Assembly: GCA_944381495.1 (NCBI GenBank)
Contig: CALWLJ010000029.1
Coordinates: forward strand, 1-35,959
Source of the DNA: an uncultured Mediterraneibacter sp.
GTDB taxonomy: Bacteria; Bacillota; Clostridia; Lachnospirales; Lachnospiraceae
Direction: 5' to 3'
DNA: 35,959 nt
Shown piece after piece: positions 25,076-32,655 of the stretch; position 1 is the first letter of the stretch; every line of letters begins with the position of its first letter. The position numbers and the translations under genes are program-made. The notes below the pieces were generated by a model. The model worked only from the letters and a program-made list of their open reading frames with translations. It was not told the DNA's origin and did no database searches.

Positions 25076-26802
25076 TAGAGATCCGCCCCTTCCTTTTGAG
25101 AGTCATATATTTCCTGATAGATCATATTATTTTCCAGCAGTTCCTCATGGGTTCCGATTCCTTTGATCCGTCCGTCATCCAGCACAACGATCTGATCTGC
25201 ATGGCGCACCGATGAGATTCTCTGGGCGATGATAATCTTGGTCATATGAGGCAGCTTCTCTGCAAGCATTTCCCGGATCCTGGCCTCGGTAGCCGTATCC
25301 ACTGCACTGGTAGAATCATCCAGGATCAGCACCTTCGGCTTCTTCAAAATCGCTCTGGCGATACAGATCCTCTGTTTCTGTCCGCCGGAGACATTCACGC
25401 CGCCCTGCCCCATCTCTGTGTCGTATCCTTTCTCCAGCCTGCCGATAAACTCATCCGCGCCGGCAATCCGGCACGCCTCCTCGATTTCCTCCTGTGTAGC
25501 GTTCTTGTCGCCCCAGAGAAGGTTTTCACGAAGAGTACCGGAAAAAAGTGTATTTTTCTGTAATACCATAGAAACAGCATCCCGGAGATGATCCAGAGGA
25601 TACTTCTTAACCGGCACTCCATCGATCAGGATCTCTCCTTCGGTGACATCATAAAGTCTGGGAATCAGCTGGACCAGCGTGGACTTGGCCGATCCGGTCT
25701 GTCCTACGATACCCACGGTCTGTCCTGCCCCGATATGAAGATTAATATCCGTCAGTACATTCTCCTCCGCATCAGCCCGGTATTTGAAAGAAACATGACG
25801 GAACTCGATCTCTCCACGTGTGACTCGGATATCCTCTGCCTCATCTTCGCGAATATCAATCTCTTCATCCATAATTTCCAGAATCCTCTTTCCCGATGCC
25901 AGCGACCTGGTCAGCATAAGAAAGATATTGGAAATCATCATGAGCGAATTCAGAATCTGAAGCACATAACTAAGGAAGCCGGTCAGCTCCCCCACCTGCA
26001 TGGTTCCCACACGGATCATTTCACCCCCGAACCAGAGGATACTGATGATCGTTGCATACATAACGAACTGCATTGCCGCCATATTCGTAGTAGCCAGTTT
26101 GAAAGCCCGCTCAGACTGAGTCTGCAGGTTCGTGTTGACCTCTCCGAATTTCCCGATCTCATACTCTCCTCTCACATAAGCTTTCACAACCCGGACAGCC
26201 GTCAGGTTCTCCTGGACGATCCGGTTCACCAGATCAATCGCCCCCTGCAGTTTTGCATACAAGGGCCGCACCTTTGCTATGATCACCCAGAGTGTGATCC
26301 CCAACACCGGCAGCGCTACCAGAAATACAATGGCAAGACGACTATTGATGGAGAACGCTACCGCCGTAGCCGCCACCAGCATGACCGGACCTCTGCAGGC
26401 CGGCCGCATACCGCTGGAAATACTGTTCTGAATATTCGTAATATCACTTGTCATCCGAGTTACAAGAGACGACAGCTGAAAATGATCCGTATTCGCGAAT
26501 GAAAACTTCTGAAACTTGGCATACTCCGCCTCCCTCAGGTTCGCTCCCAGCCCCTGGCCTCCGATAGCCGCAAACCGGGCGCTGCCGATCCCCAGCAGGA
26601 GCGCAGCGGCAGCACAAACCAGCATCCAGCCGCCCTGCTGAAAAATGTATGCCCTGTCTCCGTTCGCCACGCCGATATCGACAATATCGGCCATGATCAG
26701 CGGAATCAAAAGCTCAAAAATGGATTCTCCTGTAATGCATAGAGCAGCAAATATCAAATATTTCTTATACTGCCCGGAATAAGAAAAGATACGCCTTATC
26801 AT
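25075..26802 (-). CDS. ABC exporter subunit, degenerate ATP site (half-transporter A)
   Basis: 575-aa half-transporter, six helices then ATPase. Walker A reads GQTGSAKST (Ala in place of the third Gly), signature VSGGQKQR, and Walker B ILDDSTSAVD, where Asp replaces the catalytic Glu. Combined with the partner's LSQGQ signature this gives one degenerate and one consensus ATP site, as in known heterodimeric exporters such as TM287/288. The start at 26802 follows AGGAGG; the 40 codons upstream contain the promoter and operators and are not coding. First gene of the operon. Confidence 0.93.
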   Translation of the reverse strand: MIRRIFSYSGQYKKYLIFAALCITGESIFELLIPLIMADIVDIGVANGDRAYIFQQGGWMLVCAAAALLLGIGSARFAAIGGQGLGANLREAEYAKFQKFSFANTDHFQLSSLVTRMTSDITNIQNSISSGMRPACRGPVMLVAATAVAFSINSRLAIVFLVALPVLGITLWVIIAKVRPLYAKLQGAIDLVNRIVQENLTAVRVVKAYVRGEYEIGKFGEVNTNLQTQSERAFKLATTNMAAMQFVMYATIISILWFGGEMIRVGTMQVGELTGFLSYVLQILNSLMMISNIFLMLTRSLASGKRILEIMDEEIDIREDEAEDIRVTRGEIEFRHVSFKYRADAEENVLTDINLHIGAGQTVGIVGQTGSAKSTLVQLIPRLYDVTEGEILIDGVPVKKYPLDHLRDAVSMVLQKNTLFSGTLRENLLWGDKNATQEEIEEACRIAGADEFIGRLEKGYDTEMGQGGVNVSGGQKQRICIARAILKKPKVLILDDSTSAVDTATEARIREMLAEKLPHMTKIIIAQRISSVRHADQIVVLDDGRIKGIGTHEELLENNMIYQEIYDSQKEGADL

Positions 26803-26830
26803 GAGAATGTTCCTCCTGTCCTTTGCTTTA

Positions 26831-26846
26831 CGCCGGACATCCGGCG
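26831..26846 (-). promoter_or_regulatory. GC-rich leader hairpin of the ABC operon
   Basis: CGCCGG and CCGGCG pair around a 4-nt loop in the ~60-nt 5' leader, about 30 nt ahead of the first start codon. It may stabilise the mRNA 5' end. Confidence 0.35.
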
Positions 26847-26853
26847 CAAATAG

Positions 26854-26880
26854 TTGTATATGCAACCATTGTATGCGCAA
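26854..26880. promoter_or_regulatory. Tandem MarR-type operators
   Basis: Two TTG-N6-CAA boxes, TTGTATATGCAA (26854-26865) and TTGTATGCGCAA (26869-26880), 15 bp centre to centre. Each is a near palindrome and the pair together forms a larger inverted repeat. The second covers the -10 box, the position expected for a repressor. The MarR gene closes the same operon. Confidence 0.6.
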
Positions 26881-26897
26881 CTGTTTAGGAATGTCAA
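26868..26897 (-). promoter_or_regulatory. Promoter of the ABC-MarR operon
   Basis: Minus strand consensus TTGACA (26897-26892), 18-bp spacer, TACAAT (26873-26868), overlapped by the MarR-like boxes. Confidence 0.7.
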
Positions 26898-26971
26898 CCC
26901 CGGGAATGGCTGCTTTGTTCACTGACTTCCGTCTTGAACAGTCCAGAAAACACAGCTGATCTCGAAAACCT

Positions 26972-27015
26972 TTCTGCGGGGAGGGAGGATGTGAGCGGAC
27001 TCCCTCCCCGCAGAA
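26972..27015. repeat. Perfect 16-bp GC-rich inverted repeat between divergent operons
   Basis: Arms 26972-26987 and 27000-27015 are exact reverse complements with a 12-nt loop. The stem is mostly G/C with purine-pyrimidine asymmetry. Neither side is followed by a T-run, so it is not an ordinary terminator. Confidence 0.5.
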
Positions 27016-27079
27016 TACGTTTTAGAAATACCTCTGTTTTCGGATGCTTAATCACCAAAGTTAGTGTACTAAACAGCCA

Positions 27080-27108
27080 TTGACTTTTTCATCATCTCAT
27101 GCTATATA
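27080..27108 (+). promoter_or_regulatory. Promoter of sdpR-sdpI
   Basis: TTGACT (27080-27085), 17-bp spacer, TATATA (27103-27108). The palindrome at 27110-27131 covers the transcription start. Confidence 0.6.
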
Positions 27109-27109
27109 G

Positions 27110-27131
27110 TATTTAGAAAATTTTCTAAATA
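27110..27131. promoter_or_regulatory. Perfect 22-bp palindrome, probable SdpR operator
   Basis: Positions 27110-27131 read identically on both strands (half-site TATTTAGAAAA). It begins two bases after the -10 box, ideal for autorepression by the ArsR-type repressor encoded just downstream. Confidence 0.65.
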
Positions 27132-27158
27132 GTTTTAAGATCGAAAGGAGGCTTCCTA

Positions 27159-27431
27159 TTGAGTTTTGGCGATACCTTCAAAGCCCTGTCCGATCCGGTC
27201 AGGAGGAAAATACTGGAACTGCTGAAAGACCGACGGATGTCCGCCGGAGAGATTGCCGGTCATTTTGACATGACACAGGCAACCGTCTCCTATCATCTGA
27301 AGATATTAAGAAAAGCGGACCTGATTCGCGAGTCTAGAGAAAAAAATTTTATCTATTACGAACTGAATCTGACAGTTGTAGAAGAGATCATGGTGTGGCT
27401 GTCAGATCTGAAAGGAGAGGATCCCTCATGA
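27159..27431 (+). CDS. sdpR: SdpR-like ArsR-family autorepressor
   Basis: 90-aa winged-helix repressor. The FKALSDPVRRKILELLKD start, MSAGEIAGHFDMTQATVSYHLKILRKADLI recognition region and YYELN wing are typical of the SdpR/ArsR group; no metal-binding Cys motif is present. TTG start preceded by AAAGGAGG. Overlaps sdpI by 4 bp (ATGA). In Bacillus subtilis SdpR is relieved by SdpI when the SdpC toxin is bound; no sdpABC genes are seen here. Confidence 0.88.
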   Translation: MSFGDTFKALSDPVRRKILELLKDRRMSAGEIAGHFDMTQATVSYHLKILRKADLIRESREKNFIYYELNLTVVEEIMVWLSDLKGEDPS

Positions 27432-28054
27432 AAAAATATGGAAAAACAATCATAATCACGACTGTCATCACACTGCTGCCCATGGTTATAGGTTTCCTGT
27501 TATGGAACCGGCTGCCAGATGAAATTGCAACTCATTTCGGAGTGAACGGCGAGCCAAACGACTGGACGCAAAAACCCTTCGCTGTCATCGGATTGCCCCT
27601 ATTCCTTGCCTTCATCCAGCTGATCGTGGCAGCATTCACGCTGAATGATCCCAAACGCAGCAACATTCACCCCAAACTGATGTATCTGATCCTGTGGATC
27701 ATTCCGGTCCTGTCCCTCATATCGAATATCTCCATTTATCTGTTTTCTATGGGGTTCGATATTGACAACAGTATCATCGCCTGCTTCCTGGTTGGGGTTG
27801 TATTCATCCTCCTTGGAAACTATATGCCCAAGCTGCAGCAGAATTATACGGTAGGCATCAAACTGCCCTGGACGCTGAACAGCCAGGAGAACTGGACCCG
27901 CACCCACCGTCTTTCTGGCAAACTCTGGATTGTAGGAGGCGTAGTGATGATAATCGGAGGTTTTCTCTCCTTCTGGGTCATACTGGCCGTGCTTCTGGTA
28001 TGCGTGGCAGTGCCTGTGGGATATTCCTTCTGGCTCTACCGAAAAGGGTATTGA
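27428..28054 (+). CDS. sdpI: SdpI-family membrane protein (DUF1648-SdpI)
   Basis: 208 aa, about six hydrophobic segments. The N-terminal DUF1648 part (LPDEIATHFGVNGEPNDW) is followed by the SdpI motif region GNYMPKLQQNYTVGIKLPWTLNSQENWTRTH, then two helices. The family gives immunity to the SdpC peptide and sequesters SdpR at the membrane. Start ATG at 27428 overlaps the sdpR stop, so it is translationally coupled. With no toxin genes nearby it may protect against toxins of other cells or sense envelope stress. Confidence 0.9.
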   Translation: MKKYGKTIIITTVITLLPMVIGFLLWNRLPDEIATHFGVNGEPNDWTQKPFAVIGLPLFLAFIQLIVAAFTLNDPKRSNIHPKLMYLILWIIPVLSLISNISIYLFSMGFDIDNSIIACFLVGVVFILLGNYMPKLQQNYTVGIKLPWTLNSQENWTRTHRLSGKLWIVGGVVMIIGGFLSFWVILAVLLVCVAVPVGYSFWLYRKGY

Positions 28055-28099
28055 TTGCAAAAGAGAGCAACATTGTGTCATGAATGTGCAGTATGGTGC

Positions 28100-28121
28100 A
28101 AGTTTTTTCCCGCGAAAACTT
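28100..28121. promoter_or_regulatory. Candidate operator upstream of the GH31 gene
   Basis: AAGTTTT (28100-28106) and AAAACTT (28115-28121) flank a CCCGCG core, directly before a TATGAT -10-like box (28123-28128). It resembles a LacI-type or catabolite operator in layout but matches no consensus I can name. Confidence 0.35.
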
Positions 28122-28189
28122 TTATGATAATACTAAAGCAAAAACATTCAGAGAAACGACTCTGAAACGGATCTAAGGAGGAAATGAGC

Positions 28190-30199
28190 ATGATAACAAA
28201 ATACATCTACGGCAATCCTTTTGACACAGAAGCTGTGACCGGGAAAACGGAGACGGTAACGGCAGATGCTGACGGAAACGGAAAAGCTCCGGTATACGGC
28301 AGGATTGAGACAGAGAATGGATTCTGTTTTACATATATCATGGATGAGGATGATATTGTATATGGTCTGGGTGAGGCAAACCGGGGAATCAATAAGCGAG
28401 GATATATTTATGTCAGCGACTGCTCAGACGATCCCAACCACACAGAGGATAAGCGTTCCCTGTATGGGGCTCACAATTTTATCGTTGTGTCCGGGAAGAA
28501 AACTTTCGGTATGTTCTTTGACTATCCGTCCACTGTCACCTTTGACATCGGTTATACCAGAATGGATACGCTGAAGGTTTCCTGCGACGCAGCTGATCTG
28601 AATCTTTATGTCATTGACGGGGATTCTGCTTACGACATAGTAAAGCAGTTCCGCCATATAATAGGAAGAAGCTATATTCCTCCGAAATTCGCCTTTGGTT
28701 TCGGCCAGAGCCGGTGGGGATACAAGACGAAAGAGGATTTCAAAAAGGTTGCCGCAGGCTACCGGGACAATCATATCCCGCTGGATATGATCTATATGGA
28801 TATTGATTACATGGATTCCTACAAAGACTTTACCCTGAACAAAGACTTCTGTGATTTTGCAGATTTTGTACAGGAGCTGAAAGATGAACATATCCGTCTC
28901 GTACCCATTATCGATGCAGGAGTTAAGATTGAAAAGGGATACGATGTCTATGAAGAAGGTGTTGAGAAACGGTATTTCTGTCAGAGAGAAGACGGCAGTG
29001 ATTTTGTTGCCGCAGTGTGGCCGGGAGACACGCATTTCCCGGATATGCTCAATGCCGACGCCCGCAGATGGTTTGGAGACAAGTACAGATTCCTTATCGA
29101 TCAGGGAATCGAAGGCTTCTGGAACGATATGAATGAACCCGCTATCTTCTATTCCAGCGAGGGTCTGGCAGAGGCGAAAGAAAAAGCAAAAGAATTTTCA
29201 GAAGACACAGAGGGGAAGATCCAGCCCGGAGAGATGGGATATTTTCTCTCACAGCTCTCCAACAGCCACGAAGATTACAAGAGATTCTATCACAATGTAA
29301 ACGGAGAGAAGATCCGTCATGACAAAGTCCACAACCTGTTCGGCTATAACATGACACGTGCCGCAGGCGAGGCATTTGACCGGATCGATCCGGACAGACG
29401 TTTCCTCATGTTCTCCCGCTCCTCCTATATCGGAATGCACCGCTACGGCGGGATCTGGACCGGAGACAACAAGTCCTGGTGGTCTCATATCCTGCTGAAC
29501 CTGAAGATGATGCCCTCTCTTAACATGTGCGGTTTCCTCTATACCGGCGCAGATCTGGGCGGATTCGGTGAGAATACGACGAGAGATCTTTTGCTCCGCT
29601 TCCTTGCCCTGGGGGTGTTTACCCCACTGATGCGCGACCACTCCGCACTGGGTACGAGGGAGCAGGAATGCTATCAGTTTGAAGATATAGAGGACTTCCG
29701 TCAGGTTGTAGGCGTCAGGTACCGCCTTCTTCCATATATTTACAGCGAGTATATGAAAGCTGCCCTCAGCGATGATATGTACTTCAAGCCCCTGGCATTC
29801 GTCTGGCCGGAGGATCAGATGGCTTCCAGGATTGAAGATCAGCTGATTATCGGAAATGAAGTTATGATTGCTCCTGTATATGAGCAGAACGCCCGGGGAC
29901 GTTATGTATACCTTCCAGAGAATATGGATTTTGTCAAATTCATGGCTGACGGCTCTATAAAAGTAGAAAAGATGGAGAAAGGCATTCACTGGATCGATGT
30001 AGCGCTCAACGAAGTCCCCCTGTTCATCCGGGAAGGGAAATGCATTCCTGTGGCTAAGGCTGCGGAATATGCTGATGCCGTTGACTGGGATCACCTGGAA
30101 ATAATAGGCTCTGACAGCGCAGAATACACCCTCTATAATGATGACGGAATTCACAAAGACTATGACTTGGAAGAAAATTGTGTTACATTAAAGAAATAA
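28190..30199 (+). CDS. GH31 alpha-glucosidase, probable isomaltase preference
   Basis: 669-aa cytoplasmic GH31 enzyme. Catalytic nucleophile D313 in FWNDMNEP, acid/base D426 in WTGDNKSWW, and the DIDYMD and FSRSSYIGMHRYGG stretches are intact. W176 in GQSRWGY aligns by motif with the Trp of sucrase-isomaltase and of the Blautia obeum enzyme Ro-alphaG1, where Tyr instead favours alpha-1,4 bonds; this predicts preference for alpha-1,6 linkages. Size matches the short gut clostridial group. The ATG at 28190 has better spacing to AAGGAGG than the in-frame ATG at 28184. Single gene with its own terminator. Confidence 0.93.
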   Translation: MITKYIYGNPFDTEAVTGKTETVTADADGNGKAPVYGRIETENGFCFTYIMDEDDIVYGLGEANRGINKRGYIYVSDCSDDPNHTEDKRSLYGAHNFIVVSGKKTFGMFFDYPSTVTFDIGYTRMDTLKVSCDAADLNLYVIDGDSAYDIVKQFRHIIGRSYIPPKFAFGFGQSRWGYKTKEDFKKVAAGYRDNHIPLDMIYMDIDYMDSYKDFTLNKDFCDFADFVQELKDEHIRLVPIIDAGVKIEKGYDVYEEGVEKRYFCQREDGSDFVAAVWPGDTHFPDMLNADARRWFGDKYRFLIDQGIEGFWNDMNEPAIFYSSEGLAEAKEKAKEFSEDTEGKIQPGEMGYFLSQLSNSHEDYKRFYHNVNGEKIRHDKVHNLFGYNMTRAAGEAFDRIDPDRRFLMFSRSSYIGMHRYGGIWTGDNKSWWSHILLNLKMMPSLNMCGFLYTGADLGGFGENTTRDLLLRFLALGVFTPLMRDHSALGTREQECYQFEDIEDFRQVVGVRYRLLPYIYSEYMKAALSDDMYFKPLAFVWPEDQMASRIEDQLIIGNEVMIAPVYEQNARGRYVYLPENMDFVKFMADGSIKVEKMEKGIHWIDVALNEVPLFIREGKCIPVAKAAEYADAVDWDHLEIIGSDSAEYTLYNDDGIHKDYDLEENCVTLKK

Positions 30200-30214
30200 T
30201 CCTCTAAAAAGCAG

Positions 30215-30255
30215 GAAGGCTGCCGCCGGGAGATAAGACCCTGGCGGCAGCCTTC
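30215..30255 (+). terminator. Terminator of the GH31 gene
   Basis: Perfect 13-bp arms (30215-30227, 30243-30255) followed by TTTCC. It lies between convergent genes and may also serve the AEC gene. Confidence 0.7.
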
Positions 30256-30291
30256 TTTCCATATTCACTGCAACATAAACTGGCATATGTA

Positions 30292-31236
30292 TCAGATCAG
30301 CCCAAGGCTTCTGAGGATATACAGCCATCCTGTCACAGAAAACGCGCTGAACAGTGTAGTCAGCATGACCGTACTTGATGTCAGAGTTCCTTCATGTCCC
30401 ATATTGCGGGCCATGACATAACAGCTCACCGTAGTTGCCGAACCAAGCATGATCAGGATCGCCACCAGTTCTTCCTGACGGAACCCAAGCCATACTGCCA
30501 CCGGAAGGAAGAGCGCGGCAAATCCTACCAGCTTCATCACGGATGCTGTTATGGCCGGTTTTGCCTTTCCGAATGCTTTCCGGATATCAAAGGTGGCGCC
30601 CATTGCCATCAGGCCCATAGGTGTGGCGACGGCCCCGATATTAGAAACTGTTTTCTCCAGGATCCCCGGCATGGGAAGTCTGAGCGCAGACCAGACCAGC
30701 CCTGCCACAATACCGATGATAATCGGGTTTGTAACGATTCCCTTCAATGTGCTGATCCACACCTGCCTGTCCAGCTTTCTCTTCTCCGGCTGAAAAAAGG
30801 ACAATACAACCACTGCCATCACATTATAGAGAGGGACGCTTCCGATGATCATAAGGGGCGCCATCCCTGCATCACCGTAGATATTCTGGATAAAAGCGAT
30901 TCCAAGCAGGGCTGCGCTGCTCCGGTAGGACGCCTGGATAAACTCCCCCTGCAGCGTTCTGTCCTTCCACAAAAAGGACACCGCAGCAGCAATTCCGATG
31001 CTGAGGAATGTTGCCACAAAGCAGAACAACACAAACTTCAGGTTCCACACCTGAGCAAAGTCCACTGTGGACAGGTCCTCAAACAGCAGGACCGGCAGCG
31101 GAACCAGAAACACAAATTTATTCATTTTTGATGCAAAGACCTCATCGATCCAGCCCAGCTTCCGGAACAGGAGTCCCAGGAGCATCATAAGAAAGATGGG
31201 GATCGTCGCGTTCAGGCTGAAGATCAGATTATCCAT
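30292..31236 (-). CDS. AEC-family transporter (auxin efflux carrier family)
   Basis: 314-aa membrane protein with about ten hydrophobic segments in two five-helix repeats, the AEC fold. Characteristic regions: the N-terminal NATIPIFLMMLLGLLFRKLGW, YRSSAALLGIAFIQNIYG in the middle and SVMKLVGFAALFLPVAVWLG in the second repeat. Bacterial members carry malate, malonate or other organic anions, but the substrate cannot be told here. GGAGGTG precedes the ATG. A promoter at 31332-31359 gives a ~90-nt leader with an 11-bp hairpin directly before the ribosome binding site. Confidence 0.9.
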   Translation of the reverse strand: MDNLIFSLNATIPIFLMMLLGLLFRKLGWIDEVFASKMNKFVFLVPLPVLLFEDLSTVDFAQVWNLKFVLFCFVATFLSIGIAAAVSFLWKDRTLQGEFIQASYRSSAALLGIAFIQNIYGDAGMAPLMIIGSVPLYNVMAVVVLSFFQPEKRKLDRQVWISTLKGIVTNPIIIGIVAGLVWSALRLPMPGILEKTVSNIGAVATPMGLMAMGATFDIRKAFGKAKPAITASVMKLVGFAALFLPVAVWLGFRQEELVAILIMLGSATTVSCYVMARNMGHEGTLTSSTVMLTTLFSAFSVTGWLYILRSLGLI

Positions 31237-31263
31237 ATTGCTCGCACCTCCATTATGATCTCC

Positions 31264-31300
31264 GCAGGATGCTTCTTTTGTTCACCTGTAAGCATCCTGC
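31264..31300 (-). promoter_or_regulatory. Hairpin in the AEC leader
   Basis: Perfect 11-bp arms GCAGGATGCTT (31264-31274) and AAGCATCCTGC (31290-31300). In minus-strand RNA it ends about 13 nt before the ribosome binding site. On the plus strand it is followed 13 nt later by eight T's, so it could also stop transcription running rightward. Confidence 0.4.
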
Positions 31301-31331
31301 GCCAGAAGACCTCTTTTTTTTCACATCATGT

Positions 31332-31359
31332 ATTCTAGCACAACTTCCTCTTCTTTCAA
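31332..31359 (-). promoter_or_regulatory. Promoter of the AEC gene
   Basis: Minus strand TTGAAA (31359-31354), 16-bp spacer, TAGAAT (31337-31332). Confidence 0.5.
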
Positions 31360-31402
31360 AGAGTAACCATACAATAGCGTCGTCATCGAAGGAAAACCTT
31401 GC

Positions 31403-31431
31403 TTGACATCCACTTCCCCCATATTTACAAT
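31403..31431 (+). promoter_or_regulatory. Promoter of the alpha/beta hydrolase gene
   Basis: Consensus TTGACA (31403-31408), 17-bp spacer, TACAAT (31426-31431). It gives a ~130-nt leader before the start codon at 31570. Confidence 0.75.
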
Positions 31432-31467
31432 GAAACTATCCCTATAATTTTGGCGTAAACAGTGTCT

Positions 31468-31511
31468 CCGGGAACTATAACGGCAGGTTTCTTGCCGCAG
31501 ATGTTCTCCGG
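31468..31511 (+). promoter_or_regulatory. Nested hairpin in the hydrolase leader
   Basis: Outer CCGGGAAC/GTTCTCCGG (31468-31475, 31503-31511, with mismatches) encloses CGGCA/TGCCG (31481-31485, 31493-31497). A 20-codon frame from ATG 31518 runs through the ribosome binding site and overlaps the hydrolase start, but has no clear ribosome binding site itself. Confidence 0.35.
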
Positions 31512-31569
31512 CATTACATGCAGGAGCATCTCCCGCAGGACACGCCATACAGAATCGGAGGTGTTTTAC

Positions 31570-32493
31570 ATGTTACATGAAGTCAGTTTCCGCTCTTATA
31601 ACGAACGGGATACCGTGTACGGATGGATCTATGTCCCGGCTGCAAAGCCAAAGGGGATCGTACAGATCATCCACGGATTCGGGGAGCATTCCCGCCGTTA
31701 CCTGCATATGATCTCAGCCTTTGTAGACGCCGGATATATCGTATCCGCCGACGACCATGTAGGCCACGGCAAGACCGCCCTGGAAAACAACACATGGGGC
31801 GACTGGGGGAACAAAGGATACCACACCATGATGGAGGATGAACATACGCTGACCCTTCTCACAAAAGAAAAATATCCGGATCTGCCTTATTTTCTTTTCG
31901 GACACAGCATGGGCTCCTTTATTGCCAGAGACTATGCCGCAAAATATGGCGCAGAGCTGGCCGGCGTTACCATCTGCGGCACCACCGGGACTTTCCGGGG
32001 CGCGGCCGAAGTAGGCAGAGAACTGAAACAGGCCATTGAACATGGTATGGGAAATGACTGTGACAGCGAGTATTCCGGTAAACTGATGGGATGGATGTGT
32101 GAGCGCTGCGATGACGTTACCATTGGAAATGAATGGATCTGCTCTGACCCATATGTACAGAGAGACCATGCAGAGGATCCTTTCGACGCATTTACAAAGC
32201 CTGTCCTGAACCGTTCCCTCTATTATTTCACCCAGATGATGGAATCCATCCTCGGGACCGACTGGGCCAGAAAAGTTCCAACCGCTCTTCCCTTCTATAA
32301 TATCGGCGGAGATCAGGATCCGGTAGGCGAGTATGGGAAAGGGATCTACGAAGTGTCCAACTGGCTGTATGATACCGGACACAGCGTGAAGACGAAGGTT
32401 TATCCCGGCTATCGCCATGAGATACATAATTACGCGGTTATCAAAAATGAAGTGGAGCAGGGAATCATCGAATTTATGGACGGACTGCTCTAA
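31570..32493 (+). CDS. Alpha/beta hydrolase, monoacylglycerol lipase-like
   Basis: 307-aa serine hydrolase (Hydrolase_4 / lysophospholipase group). Oxyanion region HGFGEHSRRY near residues 36-45, nucleophile Ser in FGHSMGSF, acid Asp in GGDQDPVG, and catalytic His in YRHEIHN are all in order. No signal peptide, so it acts in the cytoplasm, probably on monoglycerides or other small esters. The start at 31570 follows GGAGGTG; a longer frame from 31462 lies in the structured leader. Glycerol released would feed the glycerol kinase found elsewhere in this window (inference). Confidence 0.9.
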   Translation: MLHEVSFRSYNERDTVYGWIYVPAAKPKGIVQIIHGFGEHSRRYLHMISAFVDAGYIVSADDHVGHGKTALENNTWGDWGNKGYHTMMEDEHTLTLLTKEKYPDLPYFLFGHSMGSFIARDYAAKYGAELAGVTICGTTGTFRGAAEVGRELKQAIEHGMGNDCDSEYSGKLMGWMCERCDDVTIGNEWICSDPYVQRDHAEDPFDAFTKPVLNRSLYYFTQMMESILGTDWARKVPTALPFYNIGGDQDPVGEYGKGIYEVSNWLYDTGHSVKTKVYPGYRHEIHNYAVIKNEVEQGIIEFMDGLL

Positions 32494-32524
32494 TCCTGTT
32501 CATCCCTGACATTTATACTGACAG

Positions 32525-32562
32525 CAAGGACTCCCGGTATTATCTTCTCCCGGGAGTCCTTG
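32525..32562. terminator. Terminator between hydrolase and pyk
   Basis: Perfect 12-13 bp arms (32525-32537, 32550-32562) with a CCCGGG core, followed by TTTCTG on the plus strand. It lies between convergent genes. Confidence 0.75.
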
Positions 32563-32655
32563 TTTCTGTCTATTCTGTTGATATTTTACTTATATCCGGA
32601 CAATTACAGATCATCTCGGATTCTTTTTATCAGATCTTTTTGTATGGCACTGCGC

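Noticed and set aside
31321-31548. 75-codon minus-strand frame upstream of the hydrolase
   Set aside because: It covers the promoters of both flanking genes, has no ribosome binding site and no recognisable protein pattern.
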